Positions 44,091 to 55,366 of a stretch of 63,018 nucleotides of DNA are shown piece after piece. Origin of the DNA: Mediterraneibacter agrestimuris. GTDB taxonomy: Bacteria > Bacillota > Clostridia > Lachnospirales > Lachnospiraceae. The number at the start of each line of letters is the position of its first letter. Positions within the stretch are counted from its first letter, which is position 1. The stretch covers positions 1 to 63,018 of the forward strand of contig NZ_CALPDG010000020.1 in NCBI RefSeq assembly GCF_943193195.1, in the 5' to 3' direction. The position numbers were made by a program, and so were the translations under genes. The notes under the pieces are model-generated. The model ran no database searches, had not been told where the DNA came from, and worked only from the letters and a program-made list of their open reading frames with translations.

Positions 44091-44124
44091 AAAGGTCGGG
44101 TTCAGACAGGAACCTGACCTTTTA
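44091..44124 (+). terminator. Hairpin upstream of trmL (terminator or attenuator)
   Basis: AAAGGTCGGGTTC (44091-44103) pairs with GAACCTGACCTTT (44110-44122), followed by a short T-run, 30 bp before trmL. Confidence 0.65.
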
Positions 44125-44153
44125 TGCAGATTTAACAGGAAAAGAGAGAAAAT

Positions 44154-44645
44154 ATGTTAAATATTGTATTACTTGAGCCGGAGATTCCGGCGAATACAGG
44201 AAATATCGGAAGAACCTGTGCAGCGGCAAATACAAGACTGCATCTGATTGAACCGCTGGGATTTAAATTGGATGAGAAATCATTAAGACGTGCTGGAATG
44301 GATTACTGGAAAGATCTGGATGTAAAGACTTACATTAATTACGAGGATTTTCTGGTAAAGAATCCGGATGCGAGGATTTATATGGCGACTACAAAAGCAC
44401 AAAAACGGTACACAGATGTCAAGTATGGAGAGGACTGCTTCATTATGTTTGGAAAAGAAAGTGCCGGAATCCCGGAACAAATCTTGGTGCATAATAAGGA
44501 AAATTGTATTCGCATTCCGATGGCGGGCGAAATCCGTTCTTTGAATTTGGCAAATTCAGTTGCAATCGTACTTTACGAAGCGCTGAGACAGAATGGATTT
44601 TCAGGCATGAGCTGTGAAGGGCAGCTGCATGATTTAAACTGGTGA
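44154..44645 (+). CDS. trmL: tRNA (cytidine/uridine(34)-2'-O)-methyltransferase
   Basis: A 163-residue SPOUT methyltransferase, minimal length as for TrmL. NTGNIGRTCAAANTRLHLIEPLGF, the SAM-knot segments MFGKESAGIPEQIL and RIPMAGEIRSLNLANSVAIVLYE are diagnostic. It methylates the wobble ribose of certain leucine tRNAs. RBS AAAGAGAGAAAAT. The gap to the V-ATPase operon (44646-44843) is AT-rich with no gene; the operon promoter must lie there but I see no strong consensus. Confidence 0.95.
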   Translation: MLNIVLLEPEIPANTGNIGRTCAAANTRLHLIEPLGFKLDEKSLRRAGMDYWKDLDVKTYINYEDFLVKNPDARIYMATTKAQKRYTDVKYGEDCFIMFGKESAGIPEQILVHNKENCIRIPMAGEIRSLNLANSVAIVLYEALRQNGFSGMSCEGQLHDLNW

Positions 44646-44843
44646 AATGAGTAATAATTATAAGAATGATATTTAATTAACAAACATGTCAAAAATCTGC
44701 ACAAGGAAATAGTAAAAAAGGTTGGCGGAAATTGTAGACTATTACTAAAAAGTATGATATTCTATAGTACGACATACGTTTACGCGATGAATGAGAATAT
44801 TTGTGGGAAAACTATATCTTATTAGAAAGGCGGTGACAAAAGT

Positions 44844-45152
44844 ATGGTAGAAGAGACGATTCGGGTGATCAAAGAAGCAGAAGCCCAGGCAGAGCAGCTT
44901 GTAAAAGAGGCTCAAGATAAGGGCAGTCAATTGCTTTCGGATGCTGTAAAGGATGCAGCGCAGCTGAAGGAGAATGAGATTCAGCAGGCGAAGCAGAAAG
45001 CAGCACAGGCGATGGAGAAAGCCAGAGCAGAGGGCGAACAGACGTTGAAGGCTGCGGAGAGTGCACTTACCGGCGAAATCCAGTCTTTAAAAGAGACAGC
45101 GGTGCAGAAAACGGATGAGGCGGTTGACCTTGTGATTTCAAAGCTGGTCTGA
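44844..45152 (+). CDS. ntpF: V-type ATPase peripheral stalk subunit (NtpF/subunit G-H type)
   Basis: A 102-residue, almost wholly helical protein rich in Ala, Glu, Gln and Lys, with heptad character through most of its length. This is the coiled-coil stalk subunit that pairs with NtpE. It is the first gene of a complete ntpFIKECGABD operon, the same order as in Enterococcus hirae. RBS GAAAGGCGGTGA. Confidence 0.85.
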   Translation: MVEETIRVIKEAEAQAEQLVKEAQDKGSQLLSDAVKDAAQLKENEIQQAKQKAAQAMEKARAEGEQTLKAAESALTGEIQSLKETAVQKTDEAVDLVISKLV

Positions 45153-45213
45153 GGTCAGTCTCAATATTTGTATTATCTGATTTAGTAAATATAAGAAAAG
45201 GAGGGATCAGACT

Positions 45214-47708
<2,495 letters not shown>

Positions 47709-47727
47709 TTCAGAGGGGGACATATTG

Positions 47728-48321
47728 ATGAGTGGATTAGAAAAGATGAAAAGTCAGATTCTGGATGAAGCGAACCACTCAGCAGAAGAACAGATTGCCA
47801 AAGCCAAAGCAGAAGCCGAAAAGATTATGAATGCGGCAAAGGCAGAGGCGGAAGCAGAATCTCTGAAGATCTCCCAGAAGTCCGAGGCGGAAGTGAAGAC
47901 ACATGCAGAACGGATTAAATCTTCCTGTGATATGCAGCGCAAGAAAGCATTTCTTCAGGCAAAGCAGGAGATTATCGGCAATGTGCTTGCACAGGCATAT
48001 GACAAAGTGCTGAATCTGGACGATGAGGCATATTTTGCCATGATTCACAAAATCCTTGTGAAGTATGTACAGACGGGAGACGGCAGTATTTATTTCTCAG
48101 AGAAGGATTTGAAACGGATGCCTGCGGGATTTGAAACAGAGATTCAGGAAACTGCTAAGAGCAAAGGGGGAACCCTGACTTTATCCAAGGAACCGAAGGA
48201 AATGACCGGCGGATTCATTCTGGTATATGGCGGTATTGAAGAGAACTGCACAATGAAAGCGATGTTTGACGCGCGCAGGGATGAATTATCGGACCATGTA
48301 CATGGACTGCTGTTCGCATAA
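47728..48321 (+). CDS. ntpE: V-type ATPase subunit E
   Basis: A 197-residue peripheral stalk subunit. The first 90 residues form an Ala/Glu/Lys-rich coiled coil (KAKAEAEKIMNAAKAEAEAE in part), followed by the globular domain ending GGFILVYGGIEENCTMKAMFDARRDEL. The ATG at 47728 is chosen since GAGGGGGAC precedes it; an upstream ATG at 47692 lies within ntpK. Confidence 0.93.
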   Translation: MSGLEKMKSQILDEANHSAEEQIAKAKAEAEKIMNAAKAEAEAESLKISQKSEAEVKTHAERIKSSCDMQRKKAFLQAKQEIIGNVLAQAYDKVLNLDDEAYFAMIHKILVKYVQTGDGSIYFSEKDLKRMPAGFETEIQETAKSKGGTLTLSKEPKEMTGGFILVYGGIEENCTMKAMFDARRDELSDHVHGLLFA

Positions 48322-48338
48322 GCAGGAGGTAAATATAA

Positions 48339-49310
48339 TTGAATGATTTAGAGTATACTTATGCGGTTGCGCGGATACGTGCACTGGAAGCTTCTCTGCT
48401 GACGGATTCCTTCGTTGACCAGCTTGTAAACTGCCAGAGTGGCCAGCAGTGTCTGGAACTCTTAAGTGAGCGCGGCTGGGGGGATGCAGATACAGGACTT
48501 GACGCAGCAGCGATGCTGAAACGGGAGGAAGAGAAGACGTGGGAAGTGATTCGGGAGGCAGCTCCTGATCTGACCGTGTTCGAGGTTCTTTCCTATACAA
48601 AAGTGTACCATAATTTAAAAGCGGCGATTAAAGAAGTATGCACAGAGGTCCGCAATGAACATATTTTCTATGATGACTGCAGTATTCCGGGTACGGAGAT
48701 GCTGAGTATCGTGGAGAATAAAGAATTCGGACGGCTTCCGGGAAAGATGGCAGCGGCAGCGCAGGATGCCTACGATACACTGCTTCATACAAGAGACGGG
48801 CAGCTTTGTGATGTGATTATTGATAAAGCAGCGTTGGAAGCAATCTATGAGGCGGGACAGAACGCGGAAGATGAAATTATCAGGAACTATGCGGAGTCTA
48901 CCGTGGCAATTGCGGACATCAAGATTGCAGTTCGCTCATGGAAGACCGGAAAGTCACTGGAATTCATGAAACGTGCTATGGCCGAATGTGAAGGGATCAG
49001 CGTGGATCAGCTCTCCAAGGCAGCTCTTGCCGGTATGGACGCAATATGCGAATACCTTGCCGGTACAGATTATGCCGGAGGCGCCCAGGCTCTGTCGGAG
49101 TCACCGTCCGCATTTGAACGCTGGTGCGACAACCGTATGATAGAAACAATTAAACCACAGAAATACAATGCTTTTTCTGTGGGACCTCTGGTGGCTTATC
49201 AGATTGCCAGAGAAAATGAAATAAAGACAGTTCGGATTATACTGACCGGAAAGCAGAATGATTTTCCGGAAGAAGCGATTCGGGAAAGGGTAAGGGAGAT
49301 GTATGTATAA
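48339..49310 (+). CDS. ntpC: V-type ATPase subunit C
   Basis: A 323-residue soluble, mostly helical subunit linking the rotor axle to the K ring. Family features are YTYAVARIRALEASLL at the start, LRE-type helical repeats and FSVGPLVAYQIARENEIKTVRIIL near the end. It starts at TTG 48339, 8 bp after AGGAGGT. It overlaps ntpG by 8 bp. Confidence 0.92.
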   Translation: MNDLEYTYAVARIRALEASLLTDSFVDQLVNCQSGQQCLELLSERGWGDADTGLDAAAMLKREEEKTWEVIREAAPDLTVFEVLSYTKVYHNLKAAIKEVCTEVRNEHIFYDDCSIPGTEMLSIVENKEFGRLPGKMAAAAQDAYDTLLHTRDGQLCDVIIDKAALEAIYEAGQNAEDEIIRNYAESTVAIADIKIAVRSWKTGKSLEFMKRAMAECEGISVDQLSKAALAGMDAICEYLAGTDYAGGAQALSESPSAFERWCDNRMIETIKPQKYNAFSVGPLVAYQIARENEIKTVRIILTGKQNDFPEEAIRERVREMYV

Positions 49311-49623
49311 GATTGCAGTGATCGGCGATTATGACAGTATCTACGGCTTCGCTACACTGGGTCTTAGCATCTGTCCTGTTAAGACCCGGGAAGAAGCCGC
49401 TGAGAAGTTAAGGCAGCTTGCGACAGGTAAATATGGGATCATCTATATTACAGAGGCTGTTGCAGCAGAACTGAAGGACGAGATAGCAGAATATCAGGAG
49501 AAGACACTTCCCGCAATTATCCAGATACCGGGGGTATCGGGTAATACCGGAGCCGGAGTAGAAGGTGTAAAATTGACTGTAGAACAGGCAGTCGGAGCAG
49601 ATATTTTGTTTTCACAAGAGTAG
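49303..49623 (+). CDS. ntpG: V-type ATPase subunit F
   Basis: A 106-residue alpha/beta subunit of the rotor axle. MYKIAVIGDYDSIYGFATLG, YGIIYITEAVAAEL and IIQIPGVSGNTGAG are typical. The gene begins within ntpC and ends 4 bp before the tandem repeat array at 49627. Confidence 0.93.
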   Translation: MYKIAVIGDYDSIYGFATLGLSICPVKTREEAAEKLRQLATGKYGIIYITEAVAAELKDEIAEYQEKTLPAIIQIPGVSGNTGAGVEGVKLTVEQAVGADILFSQE

Positions 49624-49626
49624 CGA

Positions 49627-49916
49627 AGGTTCGTAAGAACCTCACCAAAAAGGAAACACCCATGTCATTAGGCTCGGAAAGGCCTCGCCAAATCGACAGG
49701 GTGTACCTAACAACTAGGTTCGTAAGAACCTCACCAAAAAAGGAAACACCCATGTCATTAGGCTCGAAAAGACCTCGCCAAATCGACAGGGTGTGCTTAA
49801 CAACTAGGTTCGCAAGAACCTCACCAAAAAGGAAACACCCATGTCATTAGGCTCGGAAAGACCTCGCCAAATCGACAGGGTGTACCTAACAACTAGGTTC
49901 GTAAGAACCTCACCAA
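49627..49916. repeat. Three and a partial tandem 89-90 bp repeats inside the V-ATPase operon
   Basis: Units start at 49627, 49716, 49806 and 49895 (periods 89, 90, 89; the fourth is about 22 bp). Each opens with the palindrome AGGTTCGTAAGAACCT (loop GTAA; one unit has GCAA), then CACCAAAAAGGAAACACCCA, TGTCATTAGGCTCG, ACCTCGCCAAATCGACAGG and GTGTACCTAACAACT. Within a unit CACCC and GGGTG can pair, so each forms two hairpins. Units differ at about 1-4 positions. The array fills most of the 322 bp between ntpG and ntpA, without a gene. An internal ATG frame in each unit is not kept by the 89-bp period. Confidence 0.95.
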
Positions 49917-49945
49917 GTTTTATAGGTAGGAGGTAATTCGTCAAG

Positions 49946-51712
49946 ATGAGCACAGGCGTAATTAAAAAGGTCGCAGGACCGCTTGTTATTGCAACGGGAA
50001 TGCGTGACGCGAATATGTTTGACGTGGTTCGTGTCAGTAACCAGAGACTGATCGGTGAAATCATTGAGATGCACGGAGATGAGGCTTCCATTCAGGTATA
50101 TGAGGAGACATCAGGACTGGGACCGGGAGAACCGGTTGAATCTATGGGTGTTCCGTTGTCCGTTGAATTGGGACCTGGTCTGATCACAAGCATTTATGAT
50201 GGTATTCAGAGACCTCTGGATGATATTATGAAGATTTCCGGTAACAGCTTGAAGCGTGGAGTTGAAGTTCCGTCTTTGAAACGTGATTTAAAGTGGGAGT
50301 TCGTTCCGACAGCACAGGTTGGCGACGAAGTAGAGACTGGAGATGTGATCGGTACTGTACAGGAGACGATTGTTGTACAGCAGAAGATTATGGTTCCTTA
50401 TGGAATCAAAGGTAAAGTAAAAGAAATCAAAGCCGGAGAATTTACGGTAGAAGAAGTGGTAGCTGTTATTGAGACAGAGAACGGTGACAAAGAGCTGACA
50501 ATGATGCAGAAGTGGCCTGTCCGCCGCGGACGTCCGTATCAGAAGAAGCTTCCGCCGAGTATGCCGCTTGTAACAGGACAACGTGTTGTAGATATGTTCT
50601 TCCCAATTGCAAAGGGTGGTGTAGCAGCCGTTCCGGGACCATTCGGAAGCGGCAAGACAGTGATCCAGCACCAGCTTGCTAAATGGGCTGAGGCAGACAT
50701 CGTAGTATATATCGGCTGCGGAGAGCGTGGAAATGAGATGACAGATGTTTTGAACGAGTTCCCGGAATTGAAAGACCCGAAAACGGGAGAGTCTCTTATG
50801 CAGAGAACTGTTCTGATTGCAAATACATCTGATATGCCGGTTGCTGCCCGTGAGGCATCTATTTATACAGGTATTACAATTGCAGAGTATTTCCGTGATA
50901 TGGGATTCTCTGTTGCATTGATGGCTGATTCCACATCCCGTTGGGCAGAAGCTCTTCGAGAGATGTCAGGACGTCTGGAAGAGATGCCAGGTGAAGAAGG
51001 TTACCCGGCTTATCTGGGAAGCCGCCTTGCTCAGTTCTATGAGAGAGCAGGACATGTAATCTCACTTGGAAAAGATAACAGAGAAGGCGCGCTTTCTGTC
51101 ATCGGAGCTGTTTCCCCTCCGGGCGGAGATATTTCCGAACCAGTATCCCAGGCCACACTCCGTATTGTAAAGGTATTCTGGGGACTGGATTCAGCGCTTG
51201 CGTATAAGAGACATTTCCCGGCGATTAACTGGCTGAACAGCTATTCACTGTATCTGGATGATATGGCGAAATGGTTCAACACAGAGGTTGCAGAGGACTG
51301 GATGGCAGGTCGTCAGAAGATGATGACACTGCTTCAGGAAGAAGCAGAACTGGAAGAAATCGTTAAGATGGTAGGAATGGATGCACTGTCACCGGCTGAC
51401 CGTCTGAAGATGGAGGCTGCACGCTCTATCCGTGAGGACTTCCTGCACCAGAATTCATTCCATGAAGTAGACACCTATACTTCATTGAAGAAACAGCATA
51501 TGATGATGTGTCTCGTAACAGAGTATTATGAGAAGGCTGTAGAAGCTTTGAAACAGGGCGCGCAGTTGAACAAACTGATCAGTATGCCGGTTCGTGAGCA
51601 GATCGGACGTTTCAAATATACAACAGAAGATAATCTGGATACAGAGTACAAGAAAGTACAAGACCAGCTTCATGTTGAGATTGCTAATGCATTGGGAAAG
51701 GAGGAATTCTAA
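49946..51712 (+). CDS. ntpA: V-type ATPase catalytic subunit A
   Basis: A 588-residue catalytic subunit. Walker A is GPFGSGKT (231-238), with the arginine-rich and glutamate motifs in [28 protein letters not shown]-type segment is [16 protein letters not shown]. The family-specific non-homologous insertion lies around 110-200. It binds and hydrolyses ATP. RBS GGTAGGAGGT. It is followed directly by ntpB. Confidence 0.97.
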   Translation: MSTGVIKKVAGPLVIATGMRDANMFDVVRVSNQRLIGEIIEMHGDEASIQVYEETSGLGPGEPVESMGVPLSVELGPGLITSIYDGIQRPLDDIMKISGNSLKRGVEVPSLKRDLKWEFVPTAQVGDEVETGDVIGTVQETIVVQQKIMVPYGIKGKVKEIKAGEFTVEEVVAVIETENGDKELTMMQKWPVRRGRPYQKKLPPSMPLVTGQRVVDMFFPIAKGGVAAVPGPFGSGKTVIQHQLAKWAEADIVVYIGCGERGNEMTDVLNEFPELKDPKTGESLMQRTVLIANTSDMPVAAREASIYTGITIAEYFRDMGFSVALMADSTSRWAEALREMSGRLEEMPGEEGYPAYLGSRLAQFYERAGHVISLGKDNREGALSVIGAVSPPGGDISEPVSQATLRIVKVFWGLDSALAYKRHFPAINWLNSYSLYLDDMAKWFNTEVAEDWMAGRQKMMTLLQEEAELEEIVKMVGMDALSPADRLKMEAARSIREDFLHQNSFHEVDTYTSLKKQHMMMCLVTEYYEKAVEALKQGAQLNKLISMPVREQIGRFKYTTEDNLDTEYKKVQDQLHVEIANALGKEEF

Positions 51713-53083
51713 ATGCCAAAAGAGTATAGAACTATACAAGAAGTTGCCGGACCGCTGATGCTGGTACAGGGCGTAGAGAATGTCTCCTACGATGAATTAG
51801 GAGAAATTGAGCTTGCAAGCGGCGAAGTACGCCGTTGTAAGGTTCTTGAAGTAAACGGAACAGACGCTATGGTACAGTTGTTTGAAAGCTCTACCGGTAT
51901 CAATCTTTCAAACAGTAAGGTAAGATTTCTGGGTCGGAGCATGGAGCTTGGCGTATCTGAAGATATGCTCGGACGCGTTTTTGACGGACTTGGAAGACCG
52001 ATTGACGATGGTCCGGAGATTTTGCCAGATGCCCGCATGGATATCAACGGCCTGCCTATGAATCCGGCAGCGAGAAGCTACCCGGAGGAGTTTATTCAGA
52101 CAGGTATTTCCGCCATTGACGGATTGAATACACTGGTCCGCGGACAGAAACTGCCGATTTTCTCTGCATCCGGTATGCCTCATGCACAACTGGCTGCTCA
52201 GATTGCAAGACAGGCAAAAGTACGCGGAACGGATGATAAGTTTGCCGTTGTATTTGCTGCGATGGGTATCACGTTCGAGGAGTCCAACTTCTTCGTAGAA
52301 AGCTTTAAAGAGACAGGTGCTATCGACCGTACTGTTCTCTTTGTCAACCTGGCAAATGACCCGGCTATCGAGCGTATTGCAACACCGCGTATGGCTCTGA
52401 CTGCAGCCGAGTATCTTGCGTTTGAAAAAGACATGCACGTACTGGTTATCCTGACTGACATTACCAACTACGCAGATGCTTTGCGTGAGGTGTCCGCAGC
52501 CCGTAAAGAGGTTCCGGGACGCCGCGGATATCCGGGATATATGTATACCGACCTTGCTTCTCTGTATGAGAGAGCGGGACGCCAGAATGGCAAGAACGGA
52601 AGTATTACAATGATTCCGATTCTGACCATGCCTGAGGATGATAAGACCCATCCGATCCCTGACTTGACCGGGTACATTACAGAGGGGCAGATTATTCTCG
52701 GACGTGATCTGTACCGTAAAGGTCTGCAGCCGCCGATTGATGTATTACCCTCACTGTCCCGTCTGAAAGATAAGGGTATTGGCGAAGGCAAGACACGTGC
52801 AGACCACTCCAATACAATGAACCAGTTATTCTCTGCTTATGCACGTGGAAAGGACGCAAAAGAGCTGATGGTGATCTTAGGTGAAGCAGCACTGACCGAG
52901 ATTGACCTGATGTATGCCAAGTTTGCGGATGCATTTGAGGAGCAGTATGTCTCCCAGGGATATAATACGGACAGAAGTATTGAAGAGACACTGGAGATTG
53001 GATGGAAGCTGCTCTCCATGCTGCCTAGAACAGAGTTGAAACGTATTGATGATAAGTTCCTTGACATGTATTATGGAAAATAA
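51713..53083 (+). CDS. ntpB: V-type ATPase regulatory subunit B
   Basis: A 456-residue subunit that alternates with A in the head. It keeps the fold but lacks a Walker A lysine ([17 protein letters not shown] at that site), and supplies Arg to the A-site in the late segment [39 protein letters not shown] (in pieces) and [21 protein letters not shown] are standard. ATG directly abuts the ntpA stop; AAAGGAGGA lies within ntpA. Confidence 0.97.
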   Translation: MPKEYRTIQEVAGPLMLVQGVENVSYDELGEIELASGEVRRCKVLEVNGTDAMVQLFESSTGINLSNSKVRFLGRSMELGVSEDMLGRVFDGLGRPIDDGPEILPDARMDINGLPMNPAARSYPEEFIQTGISAIDGLNTLVRGQKLPIFSASGMPHAQLAAQIARQAKVRGTDDKFAVVFAAMGITFEESNFFVESFKETGAIDRTVLFVNLANDPAIERIATPRMALTAAEYLAFEKDMHVLVILTDITNYADALREVSAARKEVPGRRGYPGYMYTDLASLYERAGRQNGKNGSITMIPILTMPEDDKTHPIPDLTGYITEGQIILGRDLYRKGLQPPIDVLPSLSRLKDKGIGEGKTRADHSNTMNQLFSAYARGKDAKELMVILGEAALTEIDLMYAKFADAFEEQYVSQGYNTDRSIEETLEIGWKLLSMLPRTELKRIDDKFLDMYYGK

Positions 53084-53101
53084 ACTGACATGCATAAAAA
53101 G

Positions 53102-53169
53102 CGTTCAGTGGTCATGCAGGCTTGCCTGTAGATGAACACTGAACGGGTTTTGCATAGGGCGATGCCCTA
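53102..53169 (+). other. Paired hairpins between ntpB and ntpD
   Basis: CGTTCAGTG (53102-53110) and CACTGAACG (53137-53145) enclose CAGG-CTTG-CCTG; TAGGGC-GAT-GCCCTA (53155-53169) follows. The 167-bp gap has no gene. These hairpins could tune transcription or mRNA stability within the operon; there is no T-run. Confidence 0.55.
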
Positions 53170-53250
53170 CAGCGAGATAAAGTGAAATGAAATCGAGCCA
53201 TGCATGGAATGTTTCAATAAACTGTTTAAAGTAAAGGGAGGTGACAGCAC

Positions 53251-53925
53251 TTGGCATCCACACAGGTAAATCCAACCCGTATGGAACTGACGCGTCTGAA
53301 AAAGAAGCGTATTACGGCGATCCGCGGTCATAAGCTGCTCAAGGATAAGCGTGATGAACTGATGCGTCAGTATCTGGACCTGGTTCGTGAGAACATGGAA
53401 GTCAGACTTCGGGTGGAAGCGGGAATTGTATCCGCAAATAAAAATTTTGTTATCGCCAAGGCAGGTATGTCAGAAGCGGCGCTGAATACGGCACTGATGG
53501 CTCCGAAGCAGGAAATCAACCTTGTTCCGGGTGAGAAAAATGTCATGAGTGTTGATATTCCGACGTTTGAATATAAGACAAGAACAGCCGATGAGAACGA
53601 TATTTATTCTTATGGCTTCGCATTTACCTCCAGTGATCTGGACGGTGCGGTGAAATCACTGGCGGATATTCTGCCGGATATGATCCGCCTTGCAGAGTGC
53701 GAAAAGGCCTGTCAGCTTATGGCGGCAGAAATCGAAAAGACGAGACGGCGTGTAAATGCGCTGGAGCACGTTATTATTCCGGAGACGGAAAAGAATATCA
53801 AGTATATTACAATGAAGCTGGATGAGAACGAGAGAAGTACTCAGATCCGTCTGATGAAGGTAAAAGACATGATGCTGGAGGAAGCACATGGATATAGCCA
53901 GAAAGCAGCTGAAGCGGCGGTATAA
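53251..53925 (+). CDS. ntpD: V-type ATPase subunit D
   Basis: A 224-residue central axle subunit: two long helices at the ends (PTRMELTRLKKKRITAIRGHKLLKDKRDEL in pieces; RRVNALEHVIIPETEKNIKYI in pieces) and a short middle region. It rotates within the A3B3 head. Starts at TTG 53251 after GGGAGGTGACAG. Last gene of the operon, ending at a terminator. Confidence 0.95.
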   Translation: MASTQVNPTRMELTRLKKKRITAIRGHKLLKDKRDELMRQYLDLVRENMEVRLRVEAGIVSANKNFVIAKAGMSEAALNTALMAPKQEINLVPGEKNVMSVDIPTFEYKTRTADENDIYSYGFAFTSSDLDGAVKSLADILPDMIRLAECEKACQLMAAEIEKTRRRVNALEHVIIPETEKNIKYITMKLDENERSTQIRLMKVKDMMLEEAHGYSQKAAEAAV

Positions 53926-53946
53926 TATCAATAACTACGAACTAAG

Positions 53947-53985
53947 AGACAGGAGAGAAATGCAGGTTTCTTTCCTGTCTTTTTG
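53947..53985 (+). terminator. Terminator of the V-ATPase operon
   Basis: AGACAGGAGAGAAA (53947-53960) pairs with TTTCTTTCCTGTCT (53967-53980) except for one G-T or mismatch position, followed by TTTTG. Confidence 0.88.
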
Positions 53986-53987
53986 TC

Positions 53988-54030
53988 GTGCAAAATAAGA
54001 ATTATTTTTATAAGAGAATAGGGACAGTGA
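53988..54030. repeat. Left copy of a direct repeat bounding the accessory segment
   Basis: GTGCAAAATAAG, then A, then ATTATTTTTATA and AGAGAATAGGGACAG. The right copy at 57002 shares the first 25 bases except one and, after a 40-bp insertion, the AGAGAATAGGG part. The repeat starts 3 bp after the V-ATPase terminator. Confidence 0.7.
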
Positions 54031-55223
54031 TGAAGATAGCCGACAACTGATTGTGCAGCGTTTTCAAATTACCATTTAAATTAGCCGATTCATAAACAAA
54101 AGTTTTTCCATCATCCGACATTATACTTCCATCACATACCTCTTGCATTTTTTCAAAAATTCTTTCCAACTTTTTTTGTACAACAAGTTCATCAACAACA
54201 GAAAAACCATCAGCCTTTTTATCTCTTGCTAATTTTCCCAGTAAATCTTGACGATGTGCATATTCGTTAGAGAAAAAGTGCTATTGAAATTGGTTTAACT
54301 CATCTAGAACAAATGGATCATCCATATAAATAATTTCTTTGTTTAAATCTATGGTATTTAATATTTCAAATTTTTCATTTTTCACTACTCTAAATTCGAT
54401 GCTATTATCCTTAATATCCAATTTTATCGTCGCTTCTTTATCAATATTATTTAAATGACCAATTTTCATAGCAAATTCAGCTTCTAAGCGTTTTCTCAAA
54501 ATTACTTCCTGTATTTCACTATCCCTAAGATTCAAAAACACATATATTCTCTCAGCTAATTTTTCTATTGATTCTTGATCCAGATAGCGTTCAAAATATT
54601 TATCTCTATTAACAAAAAATTCTTCTATTTCTTTTATCAGAACACGAGTATCCGCGAGTACATTTTCTTTTTGTTCAAAAATATGCTCCGCTAGTTCTCT
54701 AAGATTGAACCCTCGTGTTGCCCTATTGGTTGCTTCGTGGTAATAACTACTCAATAGACTTTCAATACTATATACACTATCATTTCCAAATTATTCGATA
54801 ACCAAACCTTTTATTTCAACACATTTATTTTTTCGTGTAGATTTACTACTATGAAATATGCTTTAAGCCGTATTTTTCTACGCTCACAAATATTTTAGCG
54901 GTTCGTCTCTTAAACTCGTACATAATAATAAACCGTTTCAAAGTATTCAATTACTACTTCAGAACTACGTTTATACCAACCTTCTTCTGTAGAGCCGTTT
55001 ACCCTAATAAAAATAACATTTCCTTATTTAACTTTTACTGCTTCCGTATTTCTCACAGTTTCAATATTCACAAATTCCATTGTGAAAAGTTTCGCTTCAA
55101 CATCAGAAATATTTTTTCTAAGCTTTTTTTCATGATTACTTCAACCGGAAGATTTTTCTCCGCCTCAGAAGATTTAGAGTTTACATATTCAAGAATATTT
55201 TGATACTGTTCACTATGTCCCAT
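54008..55223 (-). pseudogene. Decayed gene of unknown function
   Basis: On the minus strand a start with GGAAAGGA (MGHSEQYQNILEYVNSK) at 55223 leads into a run of seven A (T at 55124-55130 on plus) where one extra A would keep the frame (SDVEAKLFTMEF). Further stops follow near 55030 and 54925. An open stretch of 157 codons (54754-54281; RELAEHIFEQKENVLADTRV in its start) ends at an in-frame TAG, after which the same frame continues (EYAHRQDLLGKLARDKKADG) to a TAA at 54008. The total would be about 400 residues, charged and helical. I do not recognise a family. It is AT-rich compared with the core genes and clearly non-functional as one protein. Confidence 0.75.
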
Positions 55224-55236
55224 TCCTTTCCTTCAT

Positions 55237-55286
55237 ATATCCAGCCCTTCGCCGAAGGCGGTTTAAAATGGGCTGGATACTGTTGT
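55237..55286. repeat. Stem-loop repeat, copy 12
   Basis: TATCCAGCCC, TTCGCCGAAGGCG and GGGCTGGATA form the hairpin seen in copy 8, followed by CTGTTGTAA. It lies just upstream of the pseudogene start on the minus strand. Confidence 0.75.
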
Positions 55287-55298
55287 AATTCTATCTAC

Positions 55299-55348
55299 TT
55301 ATTCTACCCAAACAATTGACAAGAATGAGTAGAATGTGGGTAGAATAA
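55299..55348. promoter_or_regulatory. Inverted-repeat operator upstream of the AlbA_2-type gene
   Basis: TTATTCTACCCA (55299-55310) and TGGGTAGAATAA (55337-55348) are perfect complements, with TTGACA (55316-55321) between them and a third TAGAAT-containing copy (GAATGAGTAGAAT) in the spacer. Such multiplied sites usually bind a regulator; the gene downstream encodes a protein with its own winged helix and is the natural candidate. Confidence 0.6.
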
Positions 55349-55366
55349 GATTAAGGAGGAGATCAG

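Noticed and set aside
49662-49850. A 62-codon frame running through the tandem repeats (MSLGSERPRQIDRV units)
   Set aside because: It exists because one of the repeat periods is 90 bp; the other periods are 89 bp and break the frame. The repeats look selected for hairpins, not for a protein.
49627-49916. CRISPR array
   Set aside because: Units are contiguous and nearly identical along their whole length, with no variable spacers and no cas genes.
54278-54283. TAG read through as an amino acid in the decayed minus-strand gene
   Set aside because: The same gene has several other stops and a frameshift, and nothing suggests a suppressor or pyrrolysine system; decay is simpler.
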